A stretch of 10,135 nt of DNA from an uncultured Clostridia bacterium (GCA_947629895.1 CANRFP010000046.1:1-10135); one strand, 5' to 3'. Positions 1 through 6,995 are shown, counted from the stretch's first letter. Notes: generated by a model not told the origin, from the sequence alone. A program made the numbers and translations.

Positions 1-1
1 C

Positions 2-75
2 TGGCAGGGGTGGAAGGAATCGAACCCTCCTCTGGAGTTTTGGAGACTCTCATTCTACCGATGAACTACACCCCT
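2..75 (-). tRNA. tRNA-Trp (anticodon CCA)
   Basis: The minus strand folds as a complete tRNA. The acceptor stem AGGGGTG (69-75) pairs with CACCCCT (6-12). A D arm, an anticodon loop CTCCAAA with anticodon CCA, a 4-base variable loop and a T arm with loop TTCGATT are all present. The discriminator base is G, as usual for bacterial tRNA-Trp, and the 3' CCA is encoded (positions 2-4). The first pair of the anticodon stem is an A-C mismatch; all other stems pair well. The gene reads out of the left edge of the window and has its own promoter at 90-118. Confidence 0.96.
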
Positions 76-89
76 ATATTCACTTGCAT

Positions 90-118
90 ATTTTACTACA
101 TTTTTGTGAAGTTGTCAA
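90..118 (-). promoter_or_regulatory. Sigma-A-type promoter of tRNA-Trp
   Basis: On the minus strand a perfect -35 TTGACA (113-118) lies 17 bp from a -10 TAAAAT (90-95). The expected transcription start is about 7 bases further on, shortly before the 5' end of the tRNA at position 75. The spacing and hexamers are close to consensus. Confidence 0.85.
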
Positions 119-158
119 TTAAAATCTTGATGAATTATTTCCTATTTTTCTTTTTTTG

Positions 159-167
159 TGCTATAAT
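159..167 (+). promoter_or_regulatory. Extended -10 promoter of the MBL-fold gene
   Basis: TGCTATAAT at 159-167 is a perfect TATAAT preceded by the TGn extension. No convincing -35 stands 16-18 bp upstream, where the sequence is T-rich, which fits an extended -10 promoter. It sits just upstream of the ribosome binding site GGAGG (179-183) of the gene starting at 188. Confidence 0.7.
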
Positions 168-187
168 CACTTTAATTTGGAGGTTTT

Positions 188-805
188 ATGACTGATAGGC
201 TTGTGGGAAAGTTCATTGACAGCAACGTTTTTGTTGTGGGCGACAGCAGAGAATGCTTTATTGTTGATGCTGGTGTGGATGTGGACAATGTTTCAAAAAC
301 GGTTGCCGGAAGAAGAGTTTTGGCTGTTCTTTTGACGCACGGCCATTATGACCATGCCTATTATGCAAAGGACTATGCTGCCAAGTTTGGTTGCAAAATT
401 TATGCCAGCGAAAAGGCGAAACAATATCTTGAAAATTCTGCTTGGAATTACAGTGAAGGCAAGTTTAAACTTAATGATTTTACCAACTTTATTTTTCTAA
501 ACGAGCAAGGTGAACTGAAATTTGGAAAGTTTGAGATTTCTTACAAATTGCTTGGCGGACACAGCGAAGGGGACATGTTATACAAATTTGGCGATGAGAT
601 TTTTGTGGGAGATGTTTTGCTTGGCAGAGATATGGGGAGGGTTGACCTCTATGGCGGCAGCAAAAGCAAAATGGCAGAAAGTTTAAAGTGTCTTATGGAT
701 GAAAATTACGCAACGATGCACTGCGGGCATGGAGAAGATTTTCCAAAAGCGGCACAGGATAAGGTTGCAGCCCTTTGGCTTAGATTTCTTAAAAGAAACA
801 TTTGA
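188..805 (+). CDS. MBL-fold metallo-hydrolase (glyoxalase II-like)
   Basis: This is a 205-residue soluble metallo-beta-lactamase-fold hydrolase of the GloB-like group (COG0491 type). The metal ligands are visible in order: THGHYDH at residues 50-56, H125 in GGHSEGD, D142 in FVGDVLL and H181 in the C-terminal CGHG. This is the full dinuclear metal set, so it should be an active hydrolase, probably of thioesters such as hydroxyacyl-glutathione analogues; the substrate is inferred from the family and not visible. There is no signal peptide or membrane segment, so it is cytoplasmic. The ATG at 188 has GGAGG four bases upstream and an extended -10 promoter. It is monocistronic, and its stop codon overlaps a TTGACA hexamer (802-807). 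Confidence 0.92.
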   Translation: MTDRLVGKFIDSNVFVVGDSRECFIVDAGVDVDNVSKTVAGRRVLAVLLTHGHYDHAYYAKDYAAKFGCKIYASEKAKQYLENSAWNYSEGKFKLNDFTNFIFLNEQGELKFGKFEISYKLLGGHSEGDMLYKFGDEIFVGDVLLGRDMGRVDLYGGSKSKMAESLKCLMDENYATMHCGHGEDFPKAAQDKVAALWLRFLKRNI

Positions 806-830
806 CAGAAAAATGGCTTTTTGCTATTAA
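802..830 (+). promoter_or_regulatory. Possible promoter inside the MBL gene 3' end
   Basis: TTGACA (802-807) overlaps the TGA stop of the upstream gene and is followed after 17 bp by TATTAA (825-830), which is preceded by TGC as in an extended -10. A transcript from here would cover only the AT-rich gap and end at the terminator at 931-968. The -10 matches consensus at four of six positions, so this may be chance in AT-rich DNA. Confidence 0.35.
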
Positions 831-930
831 ATGTAAAAAATATTAAGAAAAAAATATTAAAAATAAAATTAAATAAAAAATAAATGAAAATCCTATATTA
901 TCGAACGGAAAAATGGTTGAAAAAATAATA

Positions 931-968
931 AAAAAACATCATAAAAATCAATTTATGGTGTTTTTTTT
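931..968. terminator. Bidirectional intrinsic terminator
   Basis: A 15-bp stem pairs 931-945 with 952-966 around a 6-base loop and has one T-G pair. On the plus strand the T-run 961-968 serves the MBL gene. On the minus strand the A-run 931-936 reads as U and serves the dnaI end 12 bases upstream. The stem is AT-rich but long. The rest of the 806-979 gap is very AT-rich and shows no gene with a ribosome binding site. Confidence 0.75.
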
Positions 969-979
969 GTCGAATTTTG

Positions 980-1873
980 TTATTTTTTCTGATTTCTTAT
1001 TCTTCTGTCATCGCCAACCAAATTTATGGTGATTGAAGTTTCTCTGTCGGCTATTCGAGATGTAATTCTTTCATCATATCTTTCAACCAAATCTGCCATG
1101 TCTAGATTGCTGGTTATCACAAGTGGCAGTTTTCGCATCTTGCGCTCGTTGATTATAAGATACAAACATTCCAAAGTGACATTTTTGTATAGTGGTTCAG
1201 TGCCAAGGTCATCTATGAACAAAACCTCACATGAAAGATATTTGTTCAAAAATTCTTCCGATTGCGTTTTGCCAAATTCTTTAAAATCTTGATTTAGTTT
1301 AAAGGCGGTTACAATCTTAACCACTTTACCATTTTCAATAAGTTCATTTGCCATGCATCTTAAAAGGTGGGTTTTGCCAACGCCTGTTGGACCAGATATG
1401 AATATCAAATTTTTTGTGAATTGGCTGTTGCACCACTGTTTCATCTTTTCAAAATAAGGGGCAAGATTTCCGCTTGTTTTGATTGAGCTGTCAAAATTTT
1501 CAAGTTTTTCAAAGCCGCTGCCGGCAAGCAAAACTTTTGAAATTTCTTGCTTTAAACATTTGCACATTTCCCCATTCACATAGCCTGTGTCCTTGCAAAT
1601 TTTGCAAGAATAATTTGGGCTTTCCGGGATGTGTGCGCTTTTCTTTCTTTCAAGAATTTCCTTTTCAAGTTTTTGTTGCTCTTCTTTGTTTGACGCTTCT
1701 CCCAAACTTTCCTTTTGGGCGTTTTCAATCATAAGTTTTGTGTATCGTTTTTCTAAGTCGGCAAAACTTTGGTCTGCATAAAGTGGCGCCATTTGTTGCC
1801 TATATTCATTTTCCGCCTTTCTCTTTTTTGCTTGAAGTGAAAAGAGGGCTTTTTCAATTATATCTTGTTTCAT
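980..1873 (-). CDS. dnaI: DnaI/DnaC-type replicative helicase loader
   Basis: This 297-residue AAA+ ATPase should load the replicative helicase during replication initiation and restart, acting with the DnaD-type protein encoded just upstream. Residues 1-85 are helical and charged, as expected of a helicase-binding region. A zinc-binding-like cluster follows, with cysteines at about 90, 93, 104 and 106 (CKIC...CKC). The Walker A motif GPTGVGKT lies at 161-168, the Walker B LFIDD at 218-222, a sensor-1 TSN at 254-256, and an arginine-finger-like SRIADR at 272-277. I chose the ATG at 1873 because GAGGTG lies 4 bases upstream and it begins one base after the upstream stop. An earlier in-frame ATG at 1891 would overlap the upstream gene and has no ribosome binding site. 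Termination is at 931-966. Confidence 0.93.
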   Translation of the reverse strand: MKQDIIEKALFSLQAKKRKAENEYRQQMAPLYADQSFADLEKRYTKLMIENAQKESLGEASNKEEQQKLEKEILERKKSAHIPESPNYSCKICKDTGYVNGEMCKCLKQEISKVLLAGSGFEKLENFDSSIKTSGNLAPYFEKMKQWCNSQFTKNLIFISGPTGVGKTHLLRCMANELIENGKVVKIVTAFKLNQDFKEFGKTQSEEFLNKYLSCEVLFIDDLGTEPLYKNVTLECLYLIINERKMRKLPLVITSNLDMADLVERYDERITSRIADRETSITINLVGDDRRIRNQKK

Positions 1874-1874
1874 C

Positions 1875-3317
1875 TCACACCTCAATTTCATCTATGGATT
1901 GGAAAAGTGCGTTCATATCCTCTTTGGAATAACTTCGCCCACTTGAAAAATTGGATTTCTTTTCCTTTGTTCCCAATATTTCTTTTGAATGTTTTGCATC
2001 TTCAAGAGTGGTTATCTTTTTGTCGTGAAGTGTTGACAGAACACCGGACAAATATTGCATTGGCTGGTCTTTTGCGGCGGCAAGGGTGCATGCGTAGGCG
2101 ATGACATCCTCAGGCAATTTCCAAACTTCTGTCCAAATTTTGTATTTGTCGCGGTCGAACTGATTTACATTTCGGGACAAGCCAATGGCTTCCAAAATTT
2201 CTTTTATCTTTTTGTCCACAACAAGCACATCGCTGAAATATTCCGACAAACTCTGTTCGGACAAAATACCAAGTTTTTGGAATTTTGCAAGCGTTTTGTT
2301 CATGCCTTCCAAAGTGCGAATGCCCGTTTTGAAGCAGTAGTTTGAAATTTCTTCAAGCATCTTTTCGGAAAAGCCTATTCCCAGCCAATTGAAAATGTAG
2401 GTGTCCACAACCGGCCCAAGATTTTCATAATATAAGCCAAGATTTTTTGTGAGCGTTTTGGCAATTTGTAGCGCTTTTTGCTTTTCGCCCTCATAAAGTT
2501 CTATGTCCGCCACGCTGAACAGTTTTTGTGCAAAATAGCCGTCTAAAATTTTGTCCATAATTGCAAAAGCGGCACTTCCTTTCTTTTTCAAGTTTTTTGC
2601 AACATAGTGCAAAACTTCATCGTCAAAACCTTCGTCAACCCATTTTTCATAGAGTGCATATTCCTCGATGTTTGGAAGGTGGGTTATGCCCAAAACTTTG
2701 TATAGGTGCTCCATTCCTGTTCTTAGAATGTCAAAACTTGCAATTTTGTTTTGAACTTGCTCTTTTGAAGTTATTTTTTGGTTTGCCCAATCCTTTGCTA
2801 TTGTGGTTATGTAGGCGTAACCAACATTGTTCCCTTTTATGCGAACACAATAGTTGATTATAAGAAGCAGCGCCTCTTTTTCAAGATGAAAACGCTCTAT
2901 TAGGTCATAATATTCGCGATATTCATTGGGCGTTATCATTCGTCCACTCAAAATTTCCTGAGCCTGAGCATTGAAAGTTTGATATTTTTTGGCATTATAT
3001 TTCTTTGTGCTGCTTAAAACGTCACTGATTGGAAGATATCGCACTTCAAAAGGAATGACATTCAAAATTTGCACCAAACCTTGCTCTTGCCAATAATAAA
3101 ATGCCTGCTCAATTTGCTGCTGCGTGAGGTTTAACTCGTTTGCAAAGTTTTCAAGTGTGTTGTCCTTTGCGCTGGCATCTTGGCACTTGTAAAGCCCATA
3201 CAAATAAATTTTAACAGCAGTGTCGTCTGCATAAGGAAGATAATTGTTTATAAAAATGTTGTCCACAGATGTGGTGTTGTTTGCCAACATATCAATTGAA
3301 TACTTGCAAAATGCCAT
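1875..3317 (-). CDS. DnaD-domain primosome protein with four tandem repeats
   Basis: This 480-residue replication initiation protein of the DnaB/DnaD family remodels DNA and recruits the helicase loader. Residues 1-100 look like a winged-helix region. Four DnaD-like helical repeats of about 50 residues then follow, at about 137-187, 223-273, 307-357 and 392-441. The first carries the family signature Y169-x3-I173-x3-W177; the last keeps Y422-x3-V426 but has L430 in place of the tryptophan. A charged linker and tail close the protein (443-480). Start ATG 3317 has AGGAG seven bases upstream. The gene is the first of a two-gene operon with dnaI, one base apart, which supports a shared primosome role. 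A single well-conserved DnaD domain is certain; the extra repeats are my reading. Symbol left empty because dnaB and dnaD cannot be told apart here. Confidence 0.88.
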   Translation of the reverse strand: MAFCKYSIDMLANNTTSVDNIFINNYLPYADDTAVKIYLYGLYKCQDASAKDNTLENFANELNLTQQQIEQAFYYWQEQGLVQILNVIPFEVRYLPISDVLSSTKKYNAKKYQTFNAQAQEILSGRMITPNEYREYYDLIERFHLEKEALLLIINYCVRIKGNNVGYAYITTIAKDWANQKITSKEQVQNKIASFDILRTGMEHLYKVLGITHLPNIEEYALYEKWVDEGFDDEVLHYVAKNLKKKGSAAFAIMDKILDGYFAQKLFSVADIELYEGEKQKALQIAKTLTKNLGLYYENLGPVVDTYIFNWLGIGFSEKMLEEISNYCFKTGIRTLEGMNKTLAKFQKLGILSEQSLSEYFSDVLVVDKKIKEILEAIGLSRNVNQFDRDKYKIWTEVWKLPEDVIAYACTLAAAKDQPMQYLSGVLSTLHDKKITTLEDAKHSKEILGTKEKKSNFSSGRSYSKEDMNALFQSIDEIEV

Positions 3318-3336
3318 TTTTTTCTCCTATTTTTGA

Positions 3337-3365
3337 ATTGTAACACAAAAATCCGTTTTTGACAA
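3337..3365 (-). promoter_or_regulatory. Promoter of the primosome operon
   Basis: On the minus strand TTGTCA (3360-3365) lies 17 bp from TACAAT (3337-3342), which is preceded by TGT as in an extended -10. The leader would be only about 10-15 bases and contains AGGAG before the ATG at 3317. Confidence 0.75.
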
Positions 3366-3426
3366 ACTTTTTTGTGACGCAAGCAAAATTTTTCATTTTT
3401 GGACAGGTTTTTGAATAGATTATTGT

Positions 3427-4881
3427 ATGAAAAAGTTTGCTTTAATTTTGGCTTTAATGCTTTTTCTGCCGCTGTGTCTTGTTGGATGCGGGGAGAAAGA
3501 AACGCTGCTTAATCACTATGTTGTAACGGCAACTTTTGATGAAGAAACCGCTTCGCTTGCCTGTGAAGAGGATGTTTTATATTTTAATAACAGCTTTAAT
3601 ATGCTTGAAGAAGTGTGTTTTTTCTTGTATGCAAATTCCTTTGATGAGGGGCAAAAGAGTGTGCCAACGGCATATCTTGACAAAGCATATAAATGGGGCG
3701 AAAGTTATGGAAACATAACCTTTTCTGAGGTGCTGGTTGATGGCGAAAGCGCTGAATTTTCAATTTCGGAAAACAAAAATATTTTAACTGTGAAAACGCC
3801 GCAATTTTATCCATCTGAGAGCGTTAAGATAACTTTAAAATTTGTTGTGCAACTTGCAAAAGTGAGGCATAGGCTTGGGGCGGGCGAGCACGCTTACAAT
3901 TTTGGCAACTTTTTGCCGCTGGCATGCGTGTATGAAAATGGGTTTGTTAAAAACGAGTTTTCGGCTTATGGCGACCCATTTTACAGCGAGGTTTCAAATT
4001 TTGATGTGACAATAATTTATCCAAGCGAATTTGTTTTAGCATCTTCTGGAAAAGTGGTTTCAAGTTCGGGCAATGAAATGACAACCAGCTCTATTAAGGC
4101 GGGAAATGTGCGAGATTTTGCCTTTGTGCTTTCAAAAGATTTTTCCGTTTTAAGTGGGCAGGCGGGCAAGAGCCAAGTGAACTATTTTTATTATGACGAT
4201 GCCAACGCCCAAGAGCATTTAGATACGGCAGTTAAGGCGGTTTTAACCTTCAACAAACTTTTTGGGGAATATCCATATGAGGTTTTGAATGTGGTTAAAA
4301 CGGATTTTTGTTTTGGGGGAATGGAAGAGCCAAAGTTGGTTATGATTGCCGATGACCTTGCGGACAACGAAACGGAAAATTATGTGATTGTGCACGAGAT
4401 TGCGCATCAGTGGTGGTATGGGGTTGTGGGGAACAACCAATTTTGCAATGCGTGGGTTGACGAGGGCTTAACGGAGTATTCAACCGCGTTGTTTTACAAA
4501 GAAAATGCAGAATATGGCTTGCAATACAACACAATCATGGAAAATGCTTTAAATTCCTATCTTCACTTTGCACAGATTTTTGACGATTTGACAGGGCTTG
4601 ATGAAACGATGAACAGAAATTTGAACGAATTTGCCACAGAGCCGGAATATGTGAACATAACCTACACGCGCGGCATGCTTATGTTTGATGCTTTGCGGCA
4701 GAATATGAGTGAAAGAAGGTTTTTGAAGTGTTTGAAAGACTATTATAAAACTTACAAATTCAAAAACTCGTCAGCGGAAAAATTGGCGGAAAGTTTTTCA
4801 AAATCGTCGAATATAAATTTGGAAAAGTTTTTTGACTCTTGGCTTAATGGGAAGGTTAATTTTAGGCAAGTTGGCGCTTGA
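3427..4881 (+). CDS. M1-family zinc metallopeptidase, lipoprotein
   Basis: This 484-residue gluzincin probably removes N-terminal residues from peptides at the outer face of the membrane. The N-terminus is a lipoprotein signal: MKK, a hydrophobic stretch, then the lipobox LVGC with the lipidated Cys at residue 21. The catalytic zinc motif HEIAH is at 323-327, with the third ligand E346 in WVDEGLTEY exactly 18 residues later. The M1 exopeptidase motif appears as GGMEEP (297-302) rather than GAMEN, and a likely catalytic Tyr is Y413 in YTRG. The protein is much shorter than classical M1 enzymes (about 850 residues); it has the N-terminal beta domain and catalytic domain only. No Shine-Dalgarno is visible before the ATG. 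The TGA stop is part of the next promoter's -35 box. The class is sure; the substrate is unknown. Confidence 0.92.
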   Translation: MKKFALILALMLFLPLCLVGCGEKETLLNHYVVTATFDEETASLACEEDVLYFNNSFNMLEEVCFFLYANSFDEGQKSVPTAYLDKAYKWGESYGNITFSEVLVDGESAEFSISENKNILTVKTPQFYPSESVKITLKFVVQLAKVRHRLGAGEHAYNFGNFLPLACVYENGFVKNEFSAYGDPFYSEVSNFDVTIIYPSEFVLASSGKVVSSSGNEMTTSSIKAGNVRDFAFVLSKDFSVLSGQAGKSQVNYFYYDDANAQEHLDTAVKAVLTFNKLFGEYPYEVLNVVKTDFCFGGMEEPKLVMIADDLADNETENYVIVHEIAHQWWYGVVGNNQFCNAWVDEGLTEYSTALFYKENAEYGLQYNTIMENALNSYLHFAQIFDDLTGLDETMNRNLNEFATEPEYVNITYTRGMLMFDALRQNMSERRFLKCLKDYYKTYKFKNSSAEKLAESFSKSSNINLEKFFDSWLNGKVNFRQVGA

Positions 4882-4906
4882 CAAAGGAGTTTGGGCGTGA
4901 TATAAT
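4878..4906 (+). promoter_or_regulatory. Perfect consensus promoter of the small ORF
   Basis: TTGACA (4878-4883), a 17-bp spacer and TATAAT (4901-4906) with a TGA extension (4898-4900) match the sigma-A consensus at every position. The -35 overlaps the TGA stop of the M1 peptidase (4879-4881). Transcription should start near 4913. This is one of the two best promoters in the window, the other being that of tRNA-Lys. Confidence 0.9.
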
Positions 4907-4926
4907 GCCTTTATAGGGGTGAAAAG

Positions 4927-5064
4927 ATGGAAGAGAAGAAAAACGAAAATAAACAGGGCAGATTTGGGGTTTATAAGGGGTATGTTGAACACGCGCGCAA
5001 AGCAGAGGCAGAGCAGCAAAAACAGCCAAAGAAATCGCCAAAGCCACACACTATGGACAGATAA
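4927..5064 (+). CDS. Small basic protein, 45 aa, unknown function
   Basis: I do not recognise this gene. The ATG at 4927 has an AGGGGTG site (4915-4921) five bases upstream, a perfect promoter whose predicted start gives a leader of about 13 bases, and a strong terminator immediately after the TAA (5062-5064). The 45-residue product is very polar, with 9 Lys, 3 Arg, 6 Glu and 1 Asp (net about +5). It has no cysteine, signal peptide or membrane segment. The centre, GRFGVYKGYVEHARKAEAEQ, could form a short amphipathic helix; the remainder is Gln/Lys/Pro-rich and probably disordered. Read-through from the M1 peptidase gene is possible because no terminator separates them. It may be a nucleic-acid- or ribosome-associated small protein, which is a guess from charge only. 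Alternatively the transcript is a small RNA of about 185 bases. Confidence 0.72.
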   Translation: MEEKKNENKQGRFGVYKGYVEHARKAEAEQQKQPKKSPKPHTMDR

Positions 5065-5068
5065 AACA

Positions 5069-5098
5069 AAAAAAAGACAAGCAAGCTTGTCTTTTTTT
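5069..5098. terminator. Strong bidirectional terminator
   Basis: A perfect 13-bp stem pairs 5069-5081 with 5086-5098 around a CAAG loop. The GACAAG/CTTGTC core is flanked by seven A and seven T. It ends the small ORF transcript (stop at 5064) on the plus strand and the glycosyltransferase transcript (stop at 5109) on the minus strand. Confidence 0.93.
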
Positions 5099-5108
5099 AT
5101 TTTTCATA

Positions 5109-6305
5109 TTAATTTTCATAATAGTTGATGATTTTTGTTGGAACTTTGTTCTTGCCAAGCCCGTCATAATTTTTGTCATAATCCTTTATGGCTTGGTTGA
5201 ACATATCTGTGTAAAATGCCATACTCTTGTCAACAGCAAAGCGTTTTGCGTGCTCTGCAACTTGGGCACGATGAACTTTGAGTTCGGCCGGATGCTCTAT
5301 CCACCAATCAATTTTTTCAGCCAAATCTTTGGCGTTGCCATGTTTAAACAAACTGTGCTGCTTTGACAAAGCAAATTGGGAACAAGCGGATTTTTCACTG
5401 TCGGAAATCACAGGAACGCAGCCGCAAGCAATGGCCTCAATGCAAGTCATCCCTTCAACTTCAATGTCTGCCGCATGAACATACAAATCAGCAAAATTTA
5501 GCATGGAAATTTGTTGCTCACGATTGTATGGCCCAAGAAAAACGGGGTATATAGGCAATTTTTTTGCCATTTTCATGATTTGTCTTTTAATTGGCCCTCT
5601 TCCGCCAAGAATGAGTTGAATTTTGTCTTTATATTTGCTCTTTTTTATTGCCTTGATAAGCAAATCATATCTTTTTTCTCTTGAAAATCTTCCAACTGCA
5701 ATTATCACAATTCTGTCTTTGAAAATGGCTGGCTTTTCTTCTGGCTTCATTTTGTATGCTTCGTCATAGCCGTTTGAAATGACGTGGAGGGTGGAGTTGA
5801 ATTTGCGCCCTTCAAGTTGTTTCGCAACCATAAGTGATGGACAATGTATGTGCTTAACATAGCGATATGTTTGCCTATAAAATTTCCTCCAAAGGGAATA
5901 GTTTAAAGGCTGAAATTTGTTTAAATACAATGTGCAAGAGATGTTTTCTGGCAAAATGTGAAACGCAGCAGTGCAAGGAATGTTCATCTCTCTGCAAATT
6001 TTTATTGTGGTGTAACCAAGCCTAAATGGAAGATAAACATGCACAATGTCCGAGCCTTCAATTGCTTTTTTAATTGTTTCCTTGTTAGGCTGTGCAAGGC
6101 GGAAGCCCTGAGAGTTGATAATTTTGTTTATGAGTTTTCCGTAATACTTTTCTTTTAAAGCATAAGCGGAATTGTTTTCCTCATCAATAGCAAGAACTTT
6201 TACGATGTGTCCTTGTTTTACAAGACCATTGTATATTCTTTGAGCAGACACGCTTGTTCCATGCGTGGAAGAATAAAATTGGTCGGTTACTAATGTGATT
6301 ACCAT
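5109..6305 (-). CDS. Glycosyltransferase family 4 (GT-B fold)
   Basis: This 398-residue retaining GT-B glycosyltransferase transfers a sugar from a nucleotide-sugar donor to an unknown acceptor. The N-terminal acceptor domain runs to about residue 190 and includes the typical glycine-containing first loop (TDQFYSSTHGTSVSAQRI). The C-terminal donor domain starts with IIAVGRFSREKRYDLL (201-216), with R206 and K211 as likely phosphate contacts, and carries the E-x7-E motif at E282/E290 followed by CGCVPVI. It resembles the group of diacylglycerol glucosyltransferases and PimB-like enzymes, so a membrane glycolipid or cell-wall product is possible; this is inference. There is no membrane segment. 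The ATG at 6305 has an AAAGGA site about 10 bases upstream, which is long spacing. Upstream rsmD is co-oriented 144 bases away; a weak promoter and a palindrome lie between. Confidence 0.9.
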   Translation of the reverse strand: MVITLVTDQFYSSTHGTSVSAQRIYNGLVKQGHIVKVLAIDEENNSAYALKEKYYGKLINKIINSQGFRLAQPNKETIKKAIEGSDIVHVYLPFRLGYTTIKICREMNIPCTAAFHILPENISCTLYLNKFQPLNYSLWRKFYRQTYRYVKHIHCPSLMVAKQLEGRKFNSTLHVISNGYDEAYKMKPEEKPAIFKDRIVIIAVGRFSREKRYDLLIKAIKKSKYKDKIQLILGGRGPIKRQIMKMAKKLPIYPVFLGPYNREQQISMLNFADLYVHAADIEVEGMTCIEAIACGCVPVISDSEKSACSQFALSKQHSLFKHGNAKDLAEKIDWWIEHPAELKVHRAQVAEHAKRFAVDKSMAFYTDMFNQAIKDYDKNYDGLGKNKVPTKIINYYEN

Positions 6306-6374
6306 GTGTAATTTTTCCTTTTGAATGTGAATATGTTAACAAATTTCTTTGTAATTTTACTTAGTTGATAGTTC

Positions 6375-6405
6375 ATAATAACATATTTTGCATCAAAATG
6401 CAAAA
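6375..6405 (-). promoter_or_regulatory. Weak promoter overlapped by a palindrome, before the glycosyltransferase
   Basis: On the minus strand TATTAT (6375-6380), preceded by TGT as an extended -10, lies 17 bp from a poor -35 TTGCAT (6398-6403). The -35 falls in one arm of a perfect inverted repeat, TTTTGCAT / ATGCAAAA with a 4-base centre (6386-6405). There is no U-run after the repeat, so it is not an intrinsic terminator. It could be an operator. Confidence 0.4.
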
Positions 6406-6449
6406 GAAAATTAAAAATTTTTAAATAAATTCATTATTTTTTCAGTTTT

Positions 6450-6989
6450 TTATGTGTTGTCACCTTTTGAAAGGTATGTGAGAACTGTGTCGCCATACTT
6501 TTTTTCGTCAAGAACTTCAAACATCGAATAGTTGAATTTATCCTCATAAGCATGCTCGCAAACCAAAATGCCGTCTGCTTTTAAAAGCCCTCTTTGGCTT
6601 ATTATTGGCAAAATTTTGTCATATAGGCCACTTTTGTAAGGTGGGTCAAACAAAATCAAATCAAACTTTTCGTTTGTTGTTTGAACAAATTTTAAGGCAT
6701 CACACTTAAAAACCTTGCTTTTGTCACCAAGCGAAGCTAAATTGGATTTTGTGAGGGCGGCGCTTCGGGCATCTTTGTCCACAAAAATCACGCTTTTTGC
6801 ACCACGACTTAACGCCTCAATGCCAAGCGCTCCCGTGCCGCAGCAAAGGTCCAAAACCGCTTTTTCTGGCACAAAAAATTGTAGTTTAACAAAAAGGGCT
6901 TGTCTAACTTTGTCGGTGGTTGGCCTTATGTGGTCATACTTTTTTTCAATTAAGCGTCTGCCTTTAAATTTCCCAGCATCAATTCTCAT
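6450..6989 (-). CDS. rsmD: 16S rRNA (guanine966-N2)-methyltransferase RsmD
   Basis: This 179-residue Rossmann-fold, SAM-dependent methyltransferase should modify G966 (E. coli numbering) of 16S rRNA during 30S assembly. It begins with the family's usual opening MRI.AGKFKGRRL and has RPTTDKVRQALF at 22-33, the SAM-binding VLDLCCGTG at 45-53 and the catalytic DPPY at 115-118. Length is normal for the family. I take the ATG at 6989 as start because the family begins there; an in-frame TTG at 7025 would add 12 unrelated residues and has no ribosome binding site. No Shine-Dalgarno precedes the ATG either, and a -10-like TATCAT lies only 6 bases upstream. It follows alr by 42 bases on the same strand. 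In many Bacillota rsmD is next to coaD, which is not the case here. Confidence 0.94.
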   Translation of the reverse strand: MRIDAGKFKGRRLIEKKYDHIRPTTDKVRQALFVKLQFFVPEKAVLDLCCGTGALGIEALSRGAKSVIFVDKDARSAALTKSNLASLGDKSKVFKCDALKFVQTTNEKFDLILFDPPYKSGLYDKILPIISQRGLLKADGILVCEHAYEDKFNYSMFEVLDEKKYGDTVLTYLSKGDNT

Positions 6990-6995
6990 AACACT

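Noticed and set aside
883..927. 14-codon ORF in the AT-rich gap
   Set aside because: No ribosome binding site precedes it, and ORFs this short arise easily by chance.
969..975. Third TGTCGAA heptamer as a Spo0A site
   Set aside because: It is a single copy in a convergent 3'-end region with no promoter to regulate; about one chance match is expected in 10 kb of this composition.
1874..1891. Upstream ATG at 1891 for the helicase loader
   Set aside because: It overlaps the DnaD-type gene and has no ribosome binding site, whereas the ATG at 1873 has GAGGTG at good spacing.
4919..5128. Plus-strand reading frame of 69 codons overlapping the small ORF
   Set aside because: It runs through the strong terminator at 5069-5098, its start is closer to and within the GGGGTG site, and the in-register ORF at 4927 fits the signals better.
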